This document shows positions 1 to 8,709 of a stretch of 64,000 bases of DNA, in pieces. The stretch spans positions 1 through 64,000 of the forward strand of contig CAJUKF010000001.1 in NCBI GenBank assembly GCA_910587355.1. The letters are read 5' to 3'. This DNA comes from an uncultured Muribaculaceae bacterium. Lineage in GTDB: Bacteria; Bacteroidota; Bacteroidia; Bacteroidales; Muribaculaceae. How positions within the stretch are numbered: position 1 is the first letter of the stretch; the number at the start of each line of letters is the position of its first letter. The translations under genes were made by a program, and so were the position numbers. The notes beneath the pieces are model-generated. The model ran no database searches. It worked only from the letters and a program-made list of their open reading frames with translations, and was not told the origin of the DNA.

Positions 1-119
1 CGACTTATACCCCAAAATTCGATGTTTTCAAATTTTTGTCATGTACTTAAAAAATATAGACAAGTTAACAAATTCCGGCGGAGCTAAATGCCTGAAAATA
101 GACAAGTTTATTTTGCAGT

Positions 120-170
120 AAAAGGATACAAAAAGCGATTGACAAGTTTGTTTTGTTGCTTGCCAATCGC
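120..170 (-). terminator. Terminator after the DUF2795 gene
   Basis: Read on the minus strand, GCGATTGGCAAG pairs with CTTGTCAATCGC (135-170, one wobble pair) and is followed by a T-rich run TTTTTGTATCCTTTT. It lies 45 bases past the stop of the gene at 215-436, as expected for an intrinsic terminator. Confidence 0.7.
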
Positions 171-214
171 CTATGTATTAGTTATTTATGTCTTAAAATC
201 GGACGGATTTTATA

Positions 215-436
215 TCAATATTCGTCCTCATTGAACAGAAAATCTTCTTTCGACGGGTAGTCGGGCCAGATGTCTTCGATTGATTCGTATGTGTCGCCTT
301 CGTCTTCGATTTCCTGAAGGTTCTCTATTACTTCGAGAGGGGCTCCGGAGCGCATTGCATAGTCGATGAGCTCGTCTTTTGTAGCGGGCCAGGGTGCGTC
401 CTCAAGTTTTGATGCAAGTTCAAGTGTCCAATACAT
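215..436 (-). CDS. DUF2795 family small acidic protein
   Basis: A 73-residue acidic protein that begins MYWTLELASKLEDAPWPATK and ends in FNEDEY. This matches a small protein widespread in Bacteroidetes and annotated as DUF2795; the motif APWPATKDELIDYA near residues 14-27 is characteristic. No enzymatic residues, signal peptide or membrane segment are visible. The family has no firmly established function, although a nucleic-acid-associated role has been suggested for relatives. It has its own promoter and terminator, so it appears to be a single-gene unit. The ATG at 436 is the only sensible start and fits the promoter about 25 bases upstream. Confidence 0.85.
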   Translation of the reverse strand: MYWTLELASKLEDAPWPATKDELIDYAMRSGAPLEVIENLQEIEDEGDTYESIEDIWPDYPSKEDFLFNEDEY

Positions 437-461
437 AGTGTCTGTCTTTTTTAAAAGTGCG

Positions 462-492
462 CAAAGATAGCTATTTTCCTGTAATCAACAAT
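462..492 (-). promoter_or_regulatory. Promoter for the DUF2795 gene
   Basis: The minus strand carries the -7 box TATCTTTG (469 to 462), a 19-base spacer, and ATTG (492 to 489) in place of the Bacteroidetes TTTG -33 box. The upstream box overlaps the stop region of the cobalamin adenosyltransferase gene. Confidence 0.6.
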
Positions 493-1042
493 TTTTCTGC
501 CAAAATATTTCTTGTTTTGCATTTTTTATGTTGATTGCGCGGCTGAGGATGAAAAGGTAGTCGCTGAGCCGGTTGATATAGCGGAGTAGCACGGGGTCTA
601 CCGGAGCGGTCTGCGCGAGTGCGAGTATACGGCGTTCGGCGCGGCGTACGACGGTGCGGGCGATGTTTGCCCGGGCAGCGTCGGGGTGGCCTCCCGGCAG
701 TATGAACTGGTTGTGGCGGGGTAGGGTAGAGTCGAGGGTGTCAATGTCGGCTTCGAGGTCGGCAACGGCCTGCGCGGGGAAAGGGGCCGGCTGCCATGAA
801 GAGGTCTCTTCGGTGGCAAGTGTGCTACCTATGTCGAACATGTGGTTCATGGCGCGTTGCAGTGTGGCGTGTGCAGCGTTGGGAATCGCATCGGATGCAT
901 CTATGAGGCCGAGCCATGAATTTGCCTCGTCGATGGTGCCGTATGCTTCGAGACGGGGGCTGTTTTTGGGTACGCGTGTGCCGCCTACGAGCGACGTGGT
1001 GCCGCTGTCGCCTGTGCGTGTGTATACTGGGCTTTTCTTCAT
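485..1042 (-). CDS. PduO-type cob(I)yrinic acid a,c-diamide adenosyltransferase
   Basis: This cytoplasmic enzyme transfers the 5'-deoxyadenosyl group of ATP to reduced cobalamin, giving adenosylcobalamin for enzymes such as methylmalonyl-CoA mutase. It is 185 residues long, normal for the PduO family. Visible family motifs are YTRTGDSGTTSL (7-18, ATP-binding N terminus), EAYGTIDEANSWLG (32-45), FILPGGHPDAARANIART (113-130), and RYINRLSDYLFILSRAIN (154-171). The frame is open up to a TTG at 1069, but that TTG sits inside the promoter -7 box, so the ATG at 1042 is the start and the leader is only about 18 bases. It appears to be transcribed alone. Confidence 0.9.
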   Translation of the reverse strand: MKKSPVYTRTGDSGTTSLVGGTRVPKNSPRLEAYGTIDEANSWLGLIDASDAIPNAAHATLQRAMNHMFDIGSTLATEETSSWQPAPFPAQAVADLEADIDTLDSTLPRHNQFILPGGHPDAARANIARTVVRRAERRILALAQTAPVDPVLLRYINRLSDYLFILSRAINIKNAKQEIFWQKNC

Positions 1043-1066
1043 GAGGGTGTGCTTTTCTGTATGCTG

Positions 1067-1098
1067 CAAAGGTAGTGAAGTTTATGGTGTAGAACAAA
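1067..1098 (-). promoter_or_regulatory. Promoter for the cobalamin adenosyltransferase gene
   Basis: The minus strand has TTTG (1098 to 1095), a 20-base spacer and TACCTTTG (1074 to 1067), a full match to the Bacteroidetes consensus. The TTTG box lies inside the T-tract of the terminator of the gene upstream. Confidence 0.8.
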
Positions 1099-1126
1099 AA
1101 ACGGACCGGCAATGTTGCCGGTCCGT
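1092..1126 (-). terminator. Terminator after the TonB receptor/lipoprotein operon
   Basis: A 12-base arm ACGGACCGGCAA at 1101-1112 is perfectly complementary to 1115-1126. On the minus strand the hairpin is followed by TTTTTTGTT. It sits 25 bases past the lipoprotein stop codon. Confidence 0.85.
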
Positions 1127-1150
1127 CGGAATTAATTAGTCGTGTAGGGG

Positions 1151-3160
1151 TTATTTCCAGTCTTTGTCCTGACCGGCTTCTACGAGAGTTGTACTCTTGT
1201 ATTTGAATTGGCCGGGACCGGTTACAACGTAAACGATTGACTCCATTTTGTCTTCTCCTGTATAAGCGTCGAATGTAACAGTGCAAGTCACTTCCATGCC
1301 TTCAACCGGACGTGCGTCGGCGTTGAGGGCGGCAACGGCGCCGAGCATTGTCTCGGTACAGAGACGTTTCTTGACGAGGAGCTCTACCTGCTCTTCAGAG
1401 AGGTTGTCGTAGCCTGTGTATCCTTTCGGAGCGTTGGTTTTGGCTGTGGACGCGCGTACGTCGATGTTTCCGTAGTATGCCGATACGCCTGAGTAATACT
1501 CAGCGTTACCGCGGTAGTCGATAAACGGAGCTGCCTGGGCTGCCGACGGAGCGGTAAGGGTTGCGTTGGGGTCCATCTTCTTCGATACGTTCTCGAATAC
1601 CCACTTGATTGCAGCATTGAAGTACTCGAGTGTGATGCCGTTTTTCTGTTTGGGCAGTGTGATTTCGATAGAAGGATTGTAGCGCCAGTTGCCTTCTTTG
1701 CGTGTGAATTTGTCGGTTGTGGCACCGGTGTTTACCGACCAGCCTGCTTCGTCTTTGGTGTACTGTGCGGCGTACCAGTTGGTGGCGGAGTTGGCATAGC
1801 GGCGGTAAACCACGAAACATTTGGTCTCTGCGGCTGCGTAGGGGAGTTTGATGTCGAGCCATGTGGGAATATAGCTTGTGGCCTGCGCAGGGGTGAGGTT
1901 GCCGTAGTTCGAGCCCATGGCGGTGTAGTCGGACGCCTGAAGCACGTAGGTGTCCGAGGGAACTTTCCACTTGCCTCCGACGAGAGTGTAGAGGGCTACA
2001 CCCGGTGTCGAGGGAACTTCTGCGGCGGCAGCGCGAGAGGGTGCCTTGGACGCGCCTTTCATGCCTTTGACGATGATGTCGCGCACGTCCCATGTGCCCG
2101 ATTTGCCACCGTCGGAGTAGTAGCGGAAGCCAATCTGGATGTCTTTGCCTTCGAAGGCTGCAAGGCTGACGTCGCCCGATTCCTTCCATGTGAATTTAAG
2201 CTCCTCGCATTTGTTGGGAACGGTGAGCTGCTTCCACTCTCCGCCTTTTTCACGGGCCCAGACTGTGGTTTCGGTGGCAACGGCATCTACACTCGAGAAG
2301 TAGTTCCATTCCTGGTTGAATGTGAGCACTGCGTCGGTGATGTCCTTGAGACTGAATACGGGTGTGACGAGATACGACTCAGCCGCGTGGTTTGTCTTGT
2401 TGGCATAGGCTGATGCACGTACATAGCCAACGCCGCCGAACGAGCTTGTATACCATACGTGGTCGAGACCTTCGCCGAGGTTTACGTCATCGGTTGTGCA
2501 GTCGTCGAAACTCTGGTTAAGCGGCTGGTCGAGCACAACGACTTCAGCCGGAGCTTCAGTGCCTCCGAAAACAGGATTTGTGGTTGCTTCGCGGAAGTTG
2601 ACAGCAACATAATCGCCTTCTTTCGCGTCAGACATTGCGTCGGCGAGAATTGCAGGAATATTTGCAGCTGCAGTAGCGGCGGGAGCGAAGGCTCCGATAT
2701 AGTTCTCTTCCGAGCCCCATGCCTGCTGATAGTCGGCGTCGGTGACTGTGTATGATTTGATTCCTGCATTGATTGCAAGCACTTCAGCCGGCTGATTTCC
2801 GGTGAGGTTATATGTAACCTTGACATCCGAGCCGTTGTTGAGCTGGTAGTAATTGCTTGCGAGGAATGCCGGAATGTACTTGCGTGCAGACTCTTCCGAG
2901 GGGAATTCGAGGTTTTTGCCGATTGCAGTGAGGAGGTCGGTTTCATTGTCGGCTTCGGCGAGAGTCTTGTTTGTGGAATTGCTTGCGATAGCCGAGTAGT
3001 TGGCATCGGTGAGGGTATAGCTGATTACCTCGGTCGCCGAGTATGTCGGCGGAACCTCGAAACCATCGAGTTTATCGTTCCATGAGTCTTCGTCGCAGGC
3101 GGTGGCGGCCATGGCCATGGCAATGCAGAGGAGACCGTTGGTATATTTATTGAATTTCAT
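1151..3160 (-). CDS. Repeat-containing outer-membrane lipoprotein with a choice-of-anchor J-like domain
   Basis: A 669-residue lipoprotein. A signal peptide ends at lipobox ATAC (Cys22), followed by acidic DEDSW, so export to the outer membrane or cell surface is likely. A region near residues 265-365 (WNYFSSVDAV, then SGTWDVRDIIVKG) resembles the jelly-roll 'choice-of-anchor J' domain. Three related modules carry the pattern Y-T-[LV]-x-x-[AS]-[DN]-Y followed by IP at residues about 43-125, 132-196 and 384-475. The gene lies 22 bases downstream of a TonB-dependent receptor and should be co-transcribed with it. This position is normally held by SusD, but no SusD TPR features are seen. The ligand is unknown; glycan or protein binding is an inference. 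Confidence 0.6.
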   Translation of the reverse strand: MKFNKYTNGLLCIAMAMAATACDEDSWNDKLDGFEVPPTYSATEVISYTLTDANYSAIASNSTNKTLAEADNETDLLTAIGKNLEFPSEESARKYIPAFLASNYYQLNNGSDVKVTYNLTGNQPAEVLAINAGIKSYTVTDADYQQAWGSEENYIGAFAPAATAAANIPAILADAMSDAKEGDYVAVNFREATTNPVFGGTEAPAEVVVLDQPLNQSFDDCTTDDVNLGEGLDHVWYTSSFGGVGYVRASAYANKTNHAAESYLVTPVFSLKDITDAVLTFNQEWNYFSSVDAVATETTVWAREKGGEWKQLTVPNKCEELKFTWKESGDVSLAAFEGKDIQIGFRYYSDGGKSGTWDVRDIIVKGMKGASKAPSRAAAAEVPSTPGVALYTLVGGKWKVPSDTYVLQASDYTAMGSNYGNLTPAQATSYIPTWLDIKLPYAAAETKCFVVYRRYANSATNWYAAQYTKDEAGWSVNTGATTDKFTRKEGNWRYNPSIEITLPKQKNGITLEYFNAAIKWVFENVSKKMDPNATLTAPSAAQAAPFIDYRGNAEYYSGVSAYYGNIDVRASTAKTNAPKGYTGYDNLSEEQVELLVKKRLCTETMLGAVAALNADARPVEGMEVTCTVTFDAYTGEDKMESIVYVVTGPGQFKYKSTTLVEAGQDKDWK

Positions 3161-3182
3161 TGTCTTGGAGTTTTATGCCTGA

Positions 3183-5903
3183 TTAGAAGTTGATGCGGAG
3201 TTTCATTGTATATGTGCGGCCGAAGCTGTAGAAGCCGTAGGCGTTCTCCCATGTACCGGTGCTTGTGGCCGGAGTGAGAGCGTCGACCATATACTGGTAG
3301 TTGAAGAGGTTGTGGAGGTTGCCGTAGAGGGTAGCCTTTACGTTGCCGATGTTGAAAGTGTATGATGCATGAATGTCGAAGGTGTTGCCCCAGGGCATCT
3401 TCCACGGGTCGCCGAGAACCACTTCTTTATTAGCTACGAAAGAAGAGCTGCTGAGTGTGTAGTCGGAGTAGTTGCGTGCAGCCACTTTCCAGTCTGCGCC
3501 GATGCGGAAGTTGCTGCTCGGGCGGAATGTTGCGCCGATGAAAGCAGTTGTCTGAGCCGAACCGCCGACCTTAACACCGTCCTGCTTGAGAATCGACCAT
3601 GCGTGGTTTTCAGCGAGGATACCAGATGCTTCTGTACCGCGGAGGTCGGCGAGAGGCTGGCCTGCCTGATTGTAGAAGTAGCCCTTGGGATTGTTCTTCC
3701 ATGTGTAGTCGCCGAGCGAGAGCATACCGTTGATTTCGAGCCAGCGCACGGGGATATAGGTCATGTTGATTTCGATACCCATGTGCCGTGCGTTAACGCC
3801 GCTCATGTTGAGGTAATAGCGGTCACCGTTCGACATGTCGCCCGAGCGTGTGGTAGTCTTGTCGAGCCACATTGTATAGTAACCGTTAAGTTCGGCGGTG
3901 AACTTGGTGGAGTGATAGCCGTATCCGAGTTCAACCGACCATGTCTTCTCGTTGATAGGGTCGGGGTTGGCTGCGTTCGAAACCGCGCTGCTGAGGAATA
4001 CGCCCTGGCTGAAGAAAGGAGCGCGGCTGATGAAGCCTGCGTTTACGAACACATTGTTGTGTCGGTCGATGTTGTAGTTGGCACCGCCTTTGATTGTACC
4101 TCCGAGGAAGTTGTATGTGTCCGATTTCTCATGCTGCTTGTCGTAGTAGAAGTGGTCGATGCGCTGATAGCCGGTGTTGCTGAGCGAGCCTGCCAGAAGC
4201 ACGTTGAGACGCTTGTCGAGGCATGTGTATTCGGCCTGTGCGTAGATGCCTTCCTGATTTGTGCGGCCTTCGTAGTCGCGGTAAACGACATCGCCTACAC
4301 CGAGTTTCTCGTATTTCCAGTTAGGGTCGGCTGCGGCTGCGTTATTGGCTACTTTCACGTTTTTACGCGAGCCGTCGTCCATAAAGTAATCGCCGTCGTA
4401 GAGGTCGGTGATTTTGTTGTTATGGAAGCCCACGTAATAGCGGAGGTCGATACCGGCAAGGAAATTAAGTTTGTTGTCGAGGAATTTGTTGTTGTAGGTT
4501 GATATAAGACCGTACCAGTTGTGCGAGTTGTTCGACTCCGACATTACCATGTTCGAGCCTGTGGTGCTTGCACGGTTCATGAGCTGGATGAGGTTGTAGC
4601 CGAATGTGCCGTCGGGGTTGCGGAAGAGAGTATTGGGCGTGCCGTTCGATGAGCCGTACCAGCTCGAGTTGGAGAGGCTTGTGCCGTTGTAGGTGCCGCG
4701 GCCCTGACCGCTCTGGCCGCCGCCGCTTGCTATAGATGCGTAGATTGTGGTTGAGAGTGACGATTTATTGTCAATCTTCCAAACATGTGCGAGTGAAATC
4801 TGAGGCTTGTGATATGTGTTGCGGTTCGAGCTGCGGCGCTGTCCCTGAAGGTCATAACCGAATGTGGGATTGTAGCGGTACATGCTTTCGCCATCCATAT
4901 ATTTTTTAGCAAGCTCATAGTAATTGAGAATGGTGAGACCGTCCTGGCTTGAGCGTTTGTAGTGCTGCTGAGGTGCGCCGAAAGCGGTGAGCGAAAGGGT
5001 ATTCTTGTCGTTGATGCGTTTCGACACGTTGATGAAGTAATTGTAGGCGCTGTATTCAGTTCCCTGAACGTATCCGTCGCCCCATTTGTGCGAACCGAGC
5101 ACTGTCACGGCCCAGCCGTTTTTCATCATGCCGGTGGATACCTTCACGCCGTATTCGTTCATGCCGTCGTTGCCCATGCCGTACCATACACGGCCCCCTT
5201 TTTCAGCGTCGAAGCTCTGGGTGGTGATGTTGATTGTGCCGCCGATAGAAGGGGAGGAGAGTATGGCTGCACCGAGGCCGCGCTGTGTCTGGATGTTCGA
5301 GGCAACGTCGGAGAGGCCTGCCCAGTTGCTCCAGTAGACGCCGCCCCATTCCATATCGTTGATGGGAATACCGTTTACGAGCACTGCCACATTCGCCGAC
5401 TTGAAGCCGCGCATGTTGATTTTGGCATCGCCGAAGCCGCCGCCGTCCTTGGTAGCCCAGACACCGGGAGTGGTGTTGAGAACTTCGGGAAGTTCCTGTC
5501 CGCCGAGTTTCACGTCGATTTCAGCCTTGTTGACCTGCGATATTGCCACAGGGGTCTGACGGGTACGTGCCAGAGACTGTGTAACCACAACGTCCTTGAG
5601 GACTTCGTTTGATGTTTCGAGGGTGATTTTGCCCATGTCGGCTGCAGCCGGTACGGTTTTGTTTTTGCAGCCCACGTAGCTGAATGTGAGCGAACGTGTG
5701 CCGTCGGGTACTTTGACCGAGAAGTTGCCGTCATAATTGGTAGTGCCTACAGCATTAGAGCCTGTGATGACGATGCTGGCGCCGATGATAGGTTCGCCTT
5801 CGCCGTCGACTACCGTTCCTTTACAAGTAAACATGCCTGTGGCCGCAAATAATATTGTCTGAGCCAGCCACAGCATGAAGATAACCGATAAGAGTCGTCT
5901 CAT
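3183..5903 (-). CDS. TonB-dependent outer-membrane receptor with N-terminal carboxypeptidase-regulatory-like domain
   Basis: A 906-residue outer-membrane beta-barrel that imports a ligand using TonB energy. The order is a signal peptide (MRRLLSVIFMLWLAQTILFA, 1-20), a carboxypeptidase-regulatory-like beta-sandwich (about 26-98, with GTVVDGEGEPIIGASI), a TonB-box-like KDVVVTQS (103-110), a plug domain (about 115-240, with NMRGF and LVNGIPINDMEWGGVYWSNW), then the barrel ending in the aromatic residue of KLRINF. The frame is open to a GTG at 5957, but the ATG at 5903 directly precedes a clean signal peptide and fits the promoter. The partner lipoprotein follows 22 bases downstream. It lacks the long SusC-type extension, so the substrate cannot be named. 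Confidence 0.85.
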   Translation of the reverse strand: MRRLLSVIFMLWLAQTILFAATGMFTCKGTVVDGEGEPIIGASIVITGSNAVGTTNYDGNFSVKVPDGTRSLTFSYVGCKNKTVPAAADMGKITLETSNEVLKDVVVTQSLARTRQTPVAISQVNKAEIDVKLGGQELPEVLNTTPGVWATKDGGGFGDAKINMRGFKSANVAVLVNGIPINDMEWGGVYWSNWAGLSDVASNIQTQRGLGAAILSSPSIGGTINITTQSFDAEKGGRVWYGMGNDGMNEYGVKVSTGMMKNGWAVTVLGSHKWGDGYVQGTEYSAYNYFINVSKRINDKNTLSLTAFGAPQQHYKRSSQDGLTILNYYELAKKYMDGESMYRYNPTFGYDLQGQRRSSNRNTYHKPQISLAHVWKIDNKSSLSTTIYASIASGGGQSGQGRGTYNGTSLSNSSWYGSSNGTPNTLFRNPDGTFGYNLIQLMNRASTTGSNMVMSESNNSHNWYGLISTYNNKFLDNKLNFLAGIDLRYYVGFHNNKITDLYDGDYFMDDGSRKNVKVANNAAAADPNWKYEKLGVGDVVYRDYEGRTNQEGIYAQAEYTCLDKRLNVLLAGSLSNTGYQRIDHFYYDKQHEKSDTYNFLGGTIKGGANYNIDRHNNVFVNAGFISRAPFFSQGVFLSSAVSNAANPDPINEKTWSVELGYGYHSTKFTAELNGYYTMWLDKTTTRSGDMSNGDRYYLNMSGVNARHMGIEINMTYIPVRWLEINGMLSLGDYTWKNNPKGYFYNQAGQPLADLRGTEASGILAENHAWSILKQDGVKVGGSAQTTAFIGATFRPSSNFRIGADWKVAARNYSDYTLSSSSFVANKEVVLGDPWKMPWGNTFDIHASYTFNIGNVKATLYGNLHNLFNYQYMVDALTPATSTGTWENAYGFYSFGRTYTMKLRINF

Positions 5904-5978
5904 TGCGATAGATGTGATGTGAATATTGTGTTTTATTTGGTTTTTGGATATTGACACTGTGTTGTTTTGTATTTAATG

Positions 5979-6010
5979 CAAAGGTAGCAATTTTTTATTA
6001 GTTTTTACAA
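5979..6010 (-). promoter_or_regulatory. Promoter for the TonB receptor operon
   Basis: The minus strand has TACCTTTG (5986 to 5979), a 20-base spacer and TTGT (6010 to 6007) at the -33 position. The predicted leader is about 70 bases. Confidence 0.6.
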
Positions 6011-6345
6011 TATTTATCATTTCAGAAATATTTAATTTTTGTGTCATCTTTCTGGCAGTAGGGCAGGGGAGTGCGGTGCTTGTTTTTATGGCTTTTGGGA
6101 GCAATTTTTCGACCGCATGTACACGCAAATTCTGAATTTTGAAATCTCAGGAGGCTATCATTTTTAGTAATGTGCAGTGCGTCAGGCTGTTAATGCTTAT
6201 TTTATTGTAATCGTATTTTTTGCAATCTAAAAACGATTTTGTGTCTGTTTCATGCAAATTGGCGTATAGCGTCTCATTCCGACCTATTTTCTGCGCATTC
6301 GGCTAAGTTTCAGCCATACACGAGCCACGGAATATAAAAATTTTG

Positions 6346-6353
6346 TACCTTTG
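6346..6353 (+). promoter_or_regulatory. -7 box upstream of ybeY
   Basis: TACCTTTG lies 19 bases before the ybeY ATG. No good TTTG box is present at the expected distance upstream, so this is only a partial promoter match. Confidence 0.5.
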
Positions 6354-6371
6354 TAGGTTAATTGACTATCT

Positions 6372-6806
6372 ATGACGCCCGCTTTTCAATGGTTAGCTTC
6401 GGGTGTTGAACTCCCGAACCTTGATTATCAGCAACTTGAGCAATGGATTGCCCGGGTTGCGAATGCTCACGACCGTGCTGTGCTCTCGCTGAACTACATT
6501 TTTTGTGATGATGACGAGATTCTGCGTGTCAACCGGGAGTTTCTCCAGCACGACTATTTTACCGATATTATCACTTTTGATAATTGTCTGGGTAAGATGC
6601 TTCGCGGTGACATATTTATTTCGCTTGATACAGTGAGGAGCAACTCTGAACTTGTCGGTTCTGATTATGACTCCGAGCTACGTCGTGTCATCATCCATGG
6701 CGTGCTGCATCTTTGCGGAATTAATGACAAGGGACCCGGAGAGCGTGAAATTATGGAAAGACACGAGAACGTTGCTCTCGCCTTGCTCTCTTCAATGAGC
6801 CTTTGA
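6372..6806 (+). CDS. ybeY: rRNA maturation endoribonuclease YbeY
   Basis: A 144-residue cytoplasmic metal-dependent endoribonuclease, involved in 16S rRNA 3'-end maturation and ribosome quality control. The hallmark HGVLHLCG is at about residues 113-120. In most bacteria the motif is HGxLHLxGYDH, with three metal-binding histidines. Here it continues INDKG, so the third histidine position is not occupied, a variation I recall as common in Bacteroidetes. The conserved DYFTDIITFD (about 61-70) is intact. mnmG starts 18 bases downstream, so the two are probably co-transcribed. Confidence 0.9.
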   Translation: MTPAFQWLASGVELPNLDYQQLEQWIARVANAHDRAVLSLNYIFCDDDEILRVNREFLQHDYFTDIITFDNCLGKMLRGDIFISLDTVRSNSELVGSDYDSELRRVIIHGVLHLCGINDKGPGEREIMERHENVALALLSSMSL

Positions 6807-6824
6807 TTTATCTTTTGTTGCATT

Positions 6825-8705
6825 ATGAATTTTGATTTCGATGTGATAGTTGTGGGCGCGGGACACGCCGGATGCGAGGCAGCTCATGCTTCGGCACGTA
6901 TCGGTGCGCGTACGCTTCTTATCACCATGGATTTAAATAAGATTGCGCAGATGAGCTGCAATCCGGCCGTCGGCGGTATCGCCAAGGGTCAGATTGTACG
7001 CGAAATCGATGCCCTCGGCGGTATGATGGGAATTATCACCGACCGCACGGCCATACAGTTCCGCATGCTCAACCGCAGCAAGGGCCCGGCAATGTGGAGT
7101 CCGCGCGCTCAGGCCGACCGCAATAAATTCTCCGCTCTATGGCGCGAGATTCTTGAAAATACTCCCGGCCTCTCAATGTGGCAGGACAGTGTCGACAGTC
7201 TCGTCTTTGACGACAGCGGCGCTCTTGCCGGTGTTCATACCCTTCACGGAGCCACTTTCCGGGCGCGTCAGGTTGTGCTGACTAACGGTACTTTTCTGAA
7301 CGGCCTCATGCATATTGGGCGTGTGTCGTTTGAGGGCGGACGAATATCAGAGCCTTCTTCTCACGGACTTACCGAGCAACTGAAAGGACTCGGCTTTGCC
7401 ACAGGCCGGATGAAAACCGGTACACCGGTGCGCCTTGATGGGCGTACTATTGATTTCTCGCTTGCCACGCCGCAGCCCGGTGACGATGTAAATCATCTTT
7501 TCTCTTATCTTCCAGGTGTCCGGTCTTCACTGCGCCAGCGTGAGTGCTATATCGTCTACACCAATCCCGAAACTTGTGAAATACTCCGCCGAGGTCTTCC
7601 CGACTCTCCGCTTTACAATGGTCAGATTCAGAGTATCGGTCCCCGGTATTGTCCGTCTATTGAAACTAAAATCGTAACGTTCGCCGATAAGACGGAGCAT
7701 CAGCTTTTTCTTGAACCCGAAGGCGAGACAACGACAGAATACTATCTCAACGGTTTCTCGTCATCAATGCCGATGAATATCCAGATTGAAGCTTTATCGA
7801 CTGTCCCGGCCTTGCACGATGCTCAGCTTTTCCGTCCCGGTTATGCAATTGAATACGATTTCTTCGACCCGACTCAGCTGGTTCCGACGCTTGAGACTAA
7901 GCTTGTCCGAGGACTATATTTCGCCGGCCAAATCAACGGAACCACCGGTTATGAAGAAGCCGCCGGACAGGGCCTTGTCGCCGGTGCCAATGCCGCTCTG
8001 CGCGCGCTTGGCCGCGAGCAGCTCACTCTTGGCCGCGACCAGGCATATATCGGTGTGCTGATTGACGACTTAATCAACAAAGGTGTCGACGAACCTTACC
8101 GTATGTTTACGTCGCGGGCAGAGTACCGTATCCTTCTTCGTCAGGATGATGCTGACATGCGTCTTACGCCAATCGGCCACCATATAGGCCTTGCATCAGA
8201 CGAGCGCTTTGAACTCATGTTGCAGAAGAAGCAGATGCGTGATGAGCTGATTTCTCTTTGCGACCGTCTTACCGTGAGGCAGAGCGAAGTTGCCGCATTG
8301 CTCGAATCTGCAGGCACTACGCCGCTCCGTCAGGGTACAAAACTCCGCGAACTTGTACAGCGCCCCCAGCTCACAGTCCGAATGCTCGCTGGCTGTCTGC
8401 CGAGACTGGAAGAACTGATTGCCACATTCCCCGCCAATCGTCGCGATGAGATAATAGAAGCTGCCGAAATTCTTATAAAATACGACGGATATATTGCACG
8501 CGAGCGTCTTGTGGCTCAGAAACTGCAGCGGCTCGAGACTCTTCTCCTGCCCGACAATATAGACTACGATTCGCTTAAATCAATTTCAACCGAAGGCCGT
8601 CAGAAACTCAAGCGACATAAGCCGGCTTCAATCGGGGCTGCCTCGCGTATTCCGGGAATCTCACCTTCGGATGTGAATATTCTGTTGTTGCTCATGAATC
8701 GATGA
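6825..8705 (+). CDS. mnmG: tRNA uridine-5-carboxymethylaminomethyl modification enzyme MnmG (GidA)
   Basis: The FAD-binding partner of MnmE; together they install carboxymethylaminomethyl or related groups at wobble U34 of tRNAs. The 626-residue length is normal. The Rossmann FAD motif GAGHAGCEAA is at 11-20, the family signature SCNPAVGGIAKGQ near 45-57, and GQINGTTGYEEAAGQG near 367-382. The C-terminal helical domain ends with ISPSDVNILLLLMNR. In many bacteria gidA lies near the replication origin, which fits the parS site directly after the stop codon. It is probably co-transcribed with ybeY. Confidence 0.97.
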   Translation: MNFDFDVIVVGAGHAGCEAAHASARIGARTLLITMDLNKIAQMSCNPAVGGIAKGQIVREIDALGGMMGIITDRTAIQFRMLNRSKGPAMWSPRAQADRNKFSALWREILENTPGLSMWQDSVDSLVFDDSGALAGVHTLHGATFRARQVVLTNGTFLNGLMHIGRVSFEGGRISEPSSHGLTEQLKGLGFATGRMKTGTPVRLDGRTIDFSLATPQPGDDVNHLFSYLPGVRSSLRQRECYIVYTNPETCEILRRGLPDSPLYNGQIQSIGPRYCPSIETKIVTFADKTEHQLFLEPEGETTTEYYLNGFSSSMPMNIQIEALSTVPALHDAQLFRPGYAIEYDFFDPTQLVPTLETKLVRGLYFAGQINGTTGYEEAAGQGLVAGANAALRALGREQLTLGRDQAYIGVLIDDLINKGVDEPYRMFTSRAEYRILLRQDDADMRLTPIGHHIGLASDERFELMLQKKQMRDELISLCDRLTVRQSEVAALLESAGTTPLRQGTKLRELVQRPQLTVRMLAGCLPRLEELIATFPANRRDEIIEAAEILIKYDGYIARERLVAQKLQRLETLLLPDNIDYDSLKSISTEGRQKLKRHKPASIGAASRIPGISPSDVNILLLLMNR

Positions 8706-8709
8706 CAAT

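Larger units (their letters stand above)
5904..6371 (+). other. Divergent intergenic region between the TonB receptor and ybeY
   Basis: A 468-base AT-rich region holding the receptor promoter on the left and a ybeY -7 box on the right. It also has a small imperfect hairpin around 6209-6238 (AATCG...CGATT). No credible small gene or RNA was recognised. Confidence 0.6.

Noticed and set aside
3369..4502. A 377-codon open frame on the plus strand opposite the TonB receptor
   Set aside because: It is antisense to a clear receptor gene and its translation is rich in Val, Ala, Cys and His without any recognisable domain.
6209..6238. Imperfect hairpin before ybeY as a regulatory RNA
   Set aside because: The stem is short and bulged, and there is no match to a known RNA family.
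7786..8061. Alternative-frame open reading frame inside mnmG
   Set aside because: It overlaps the conserved MnmG frame and has shadow-like Arg/Ser/Pro-rich composition.
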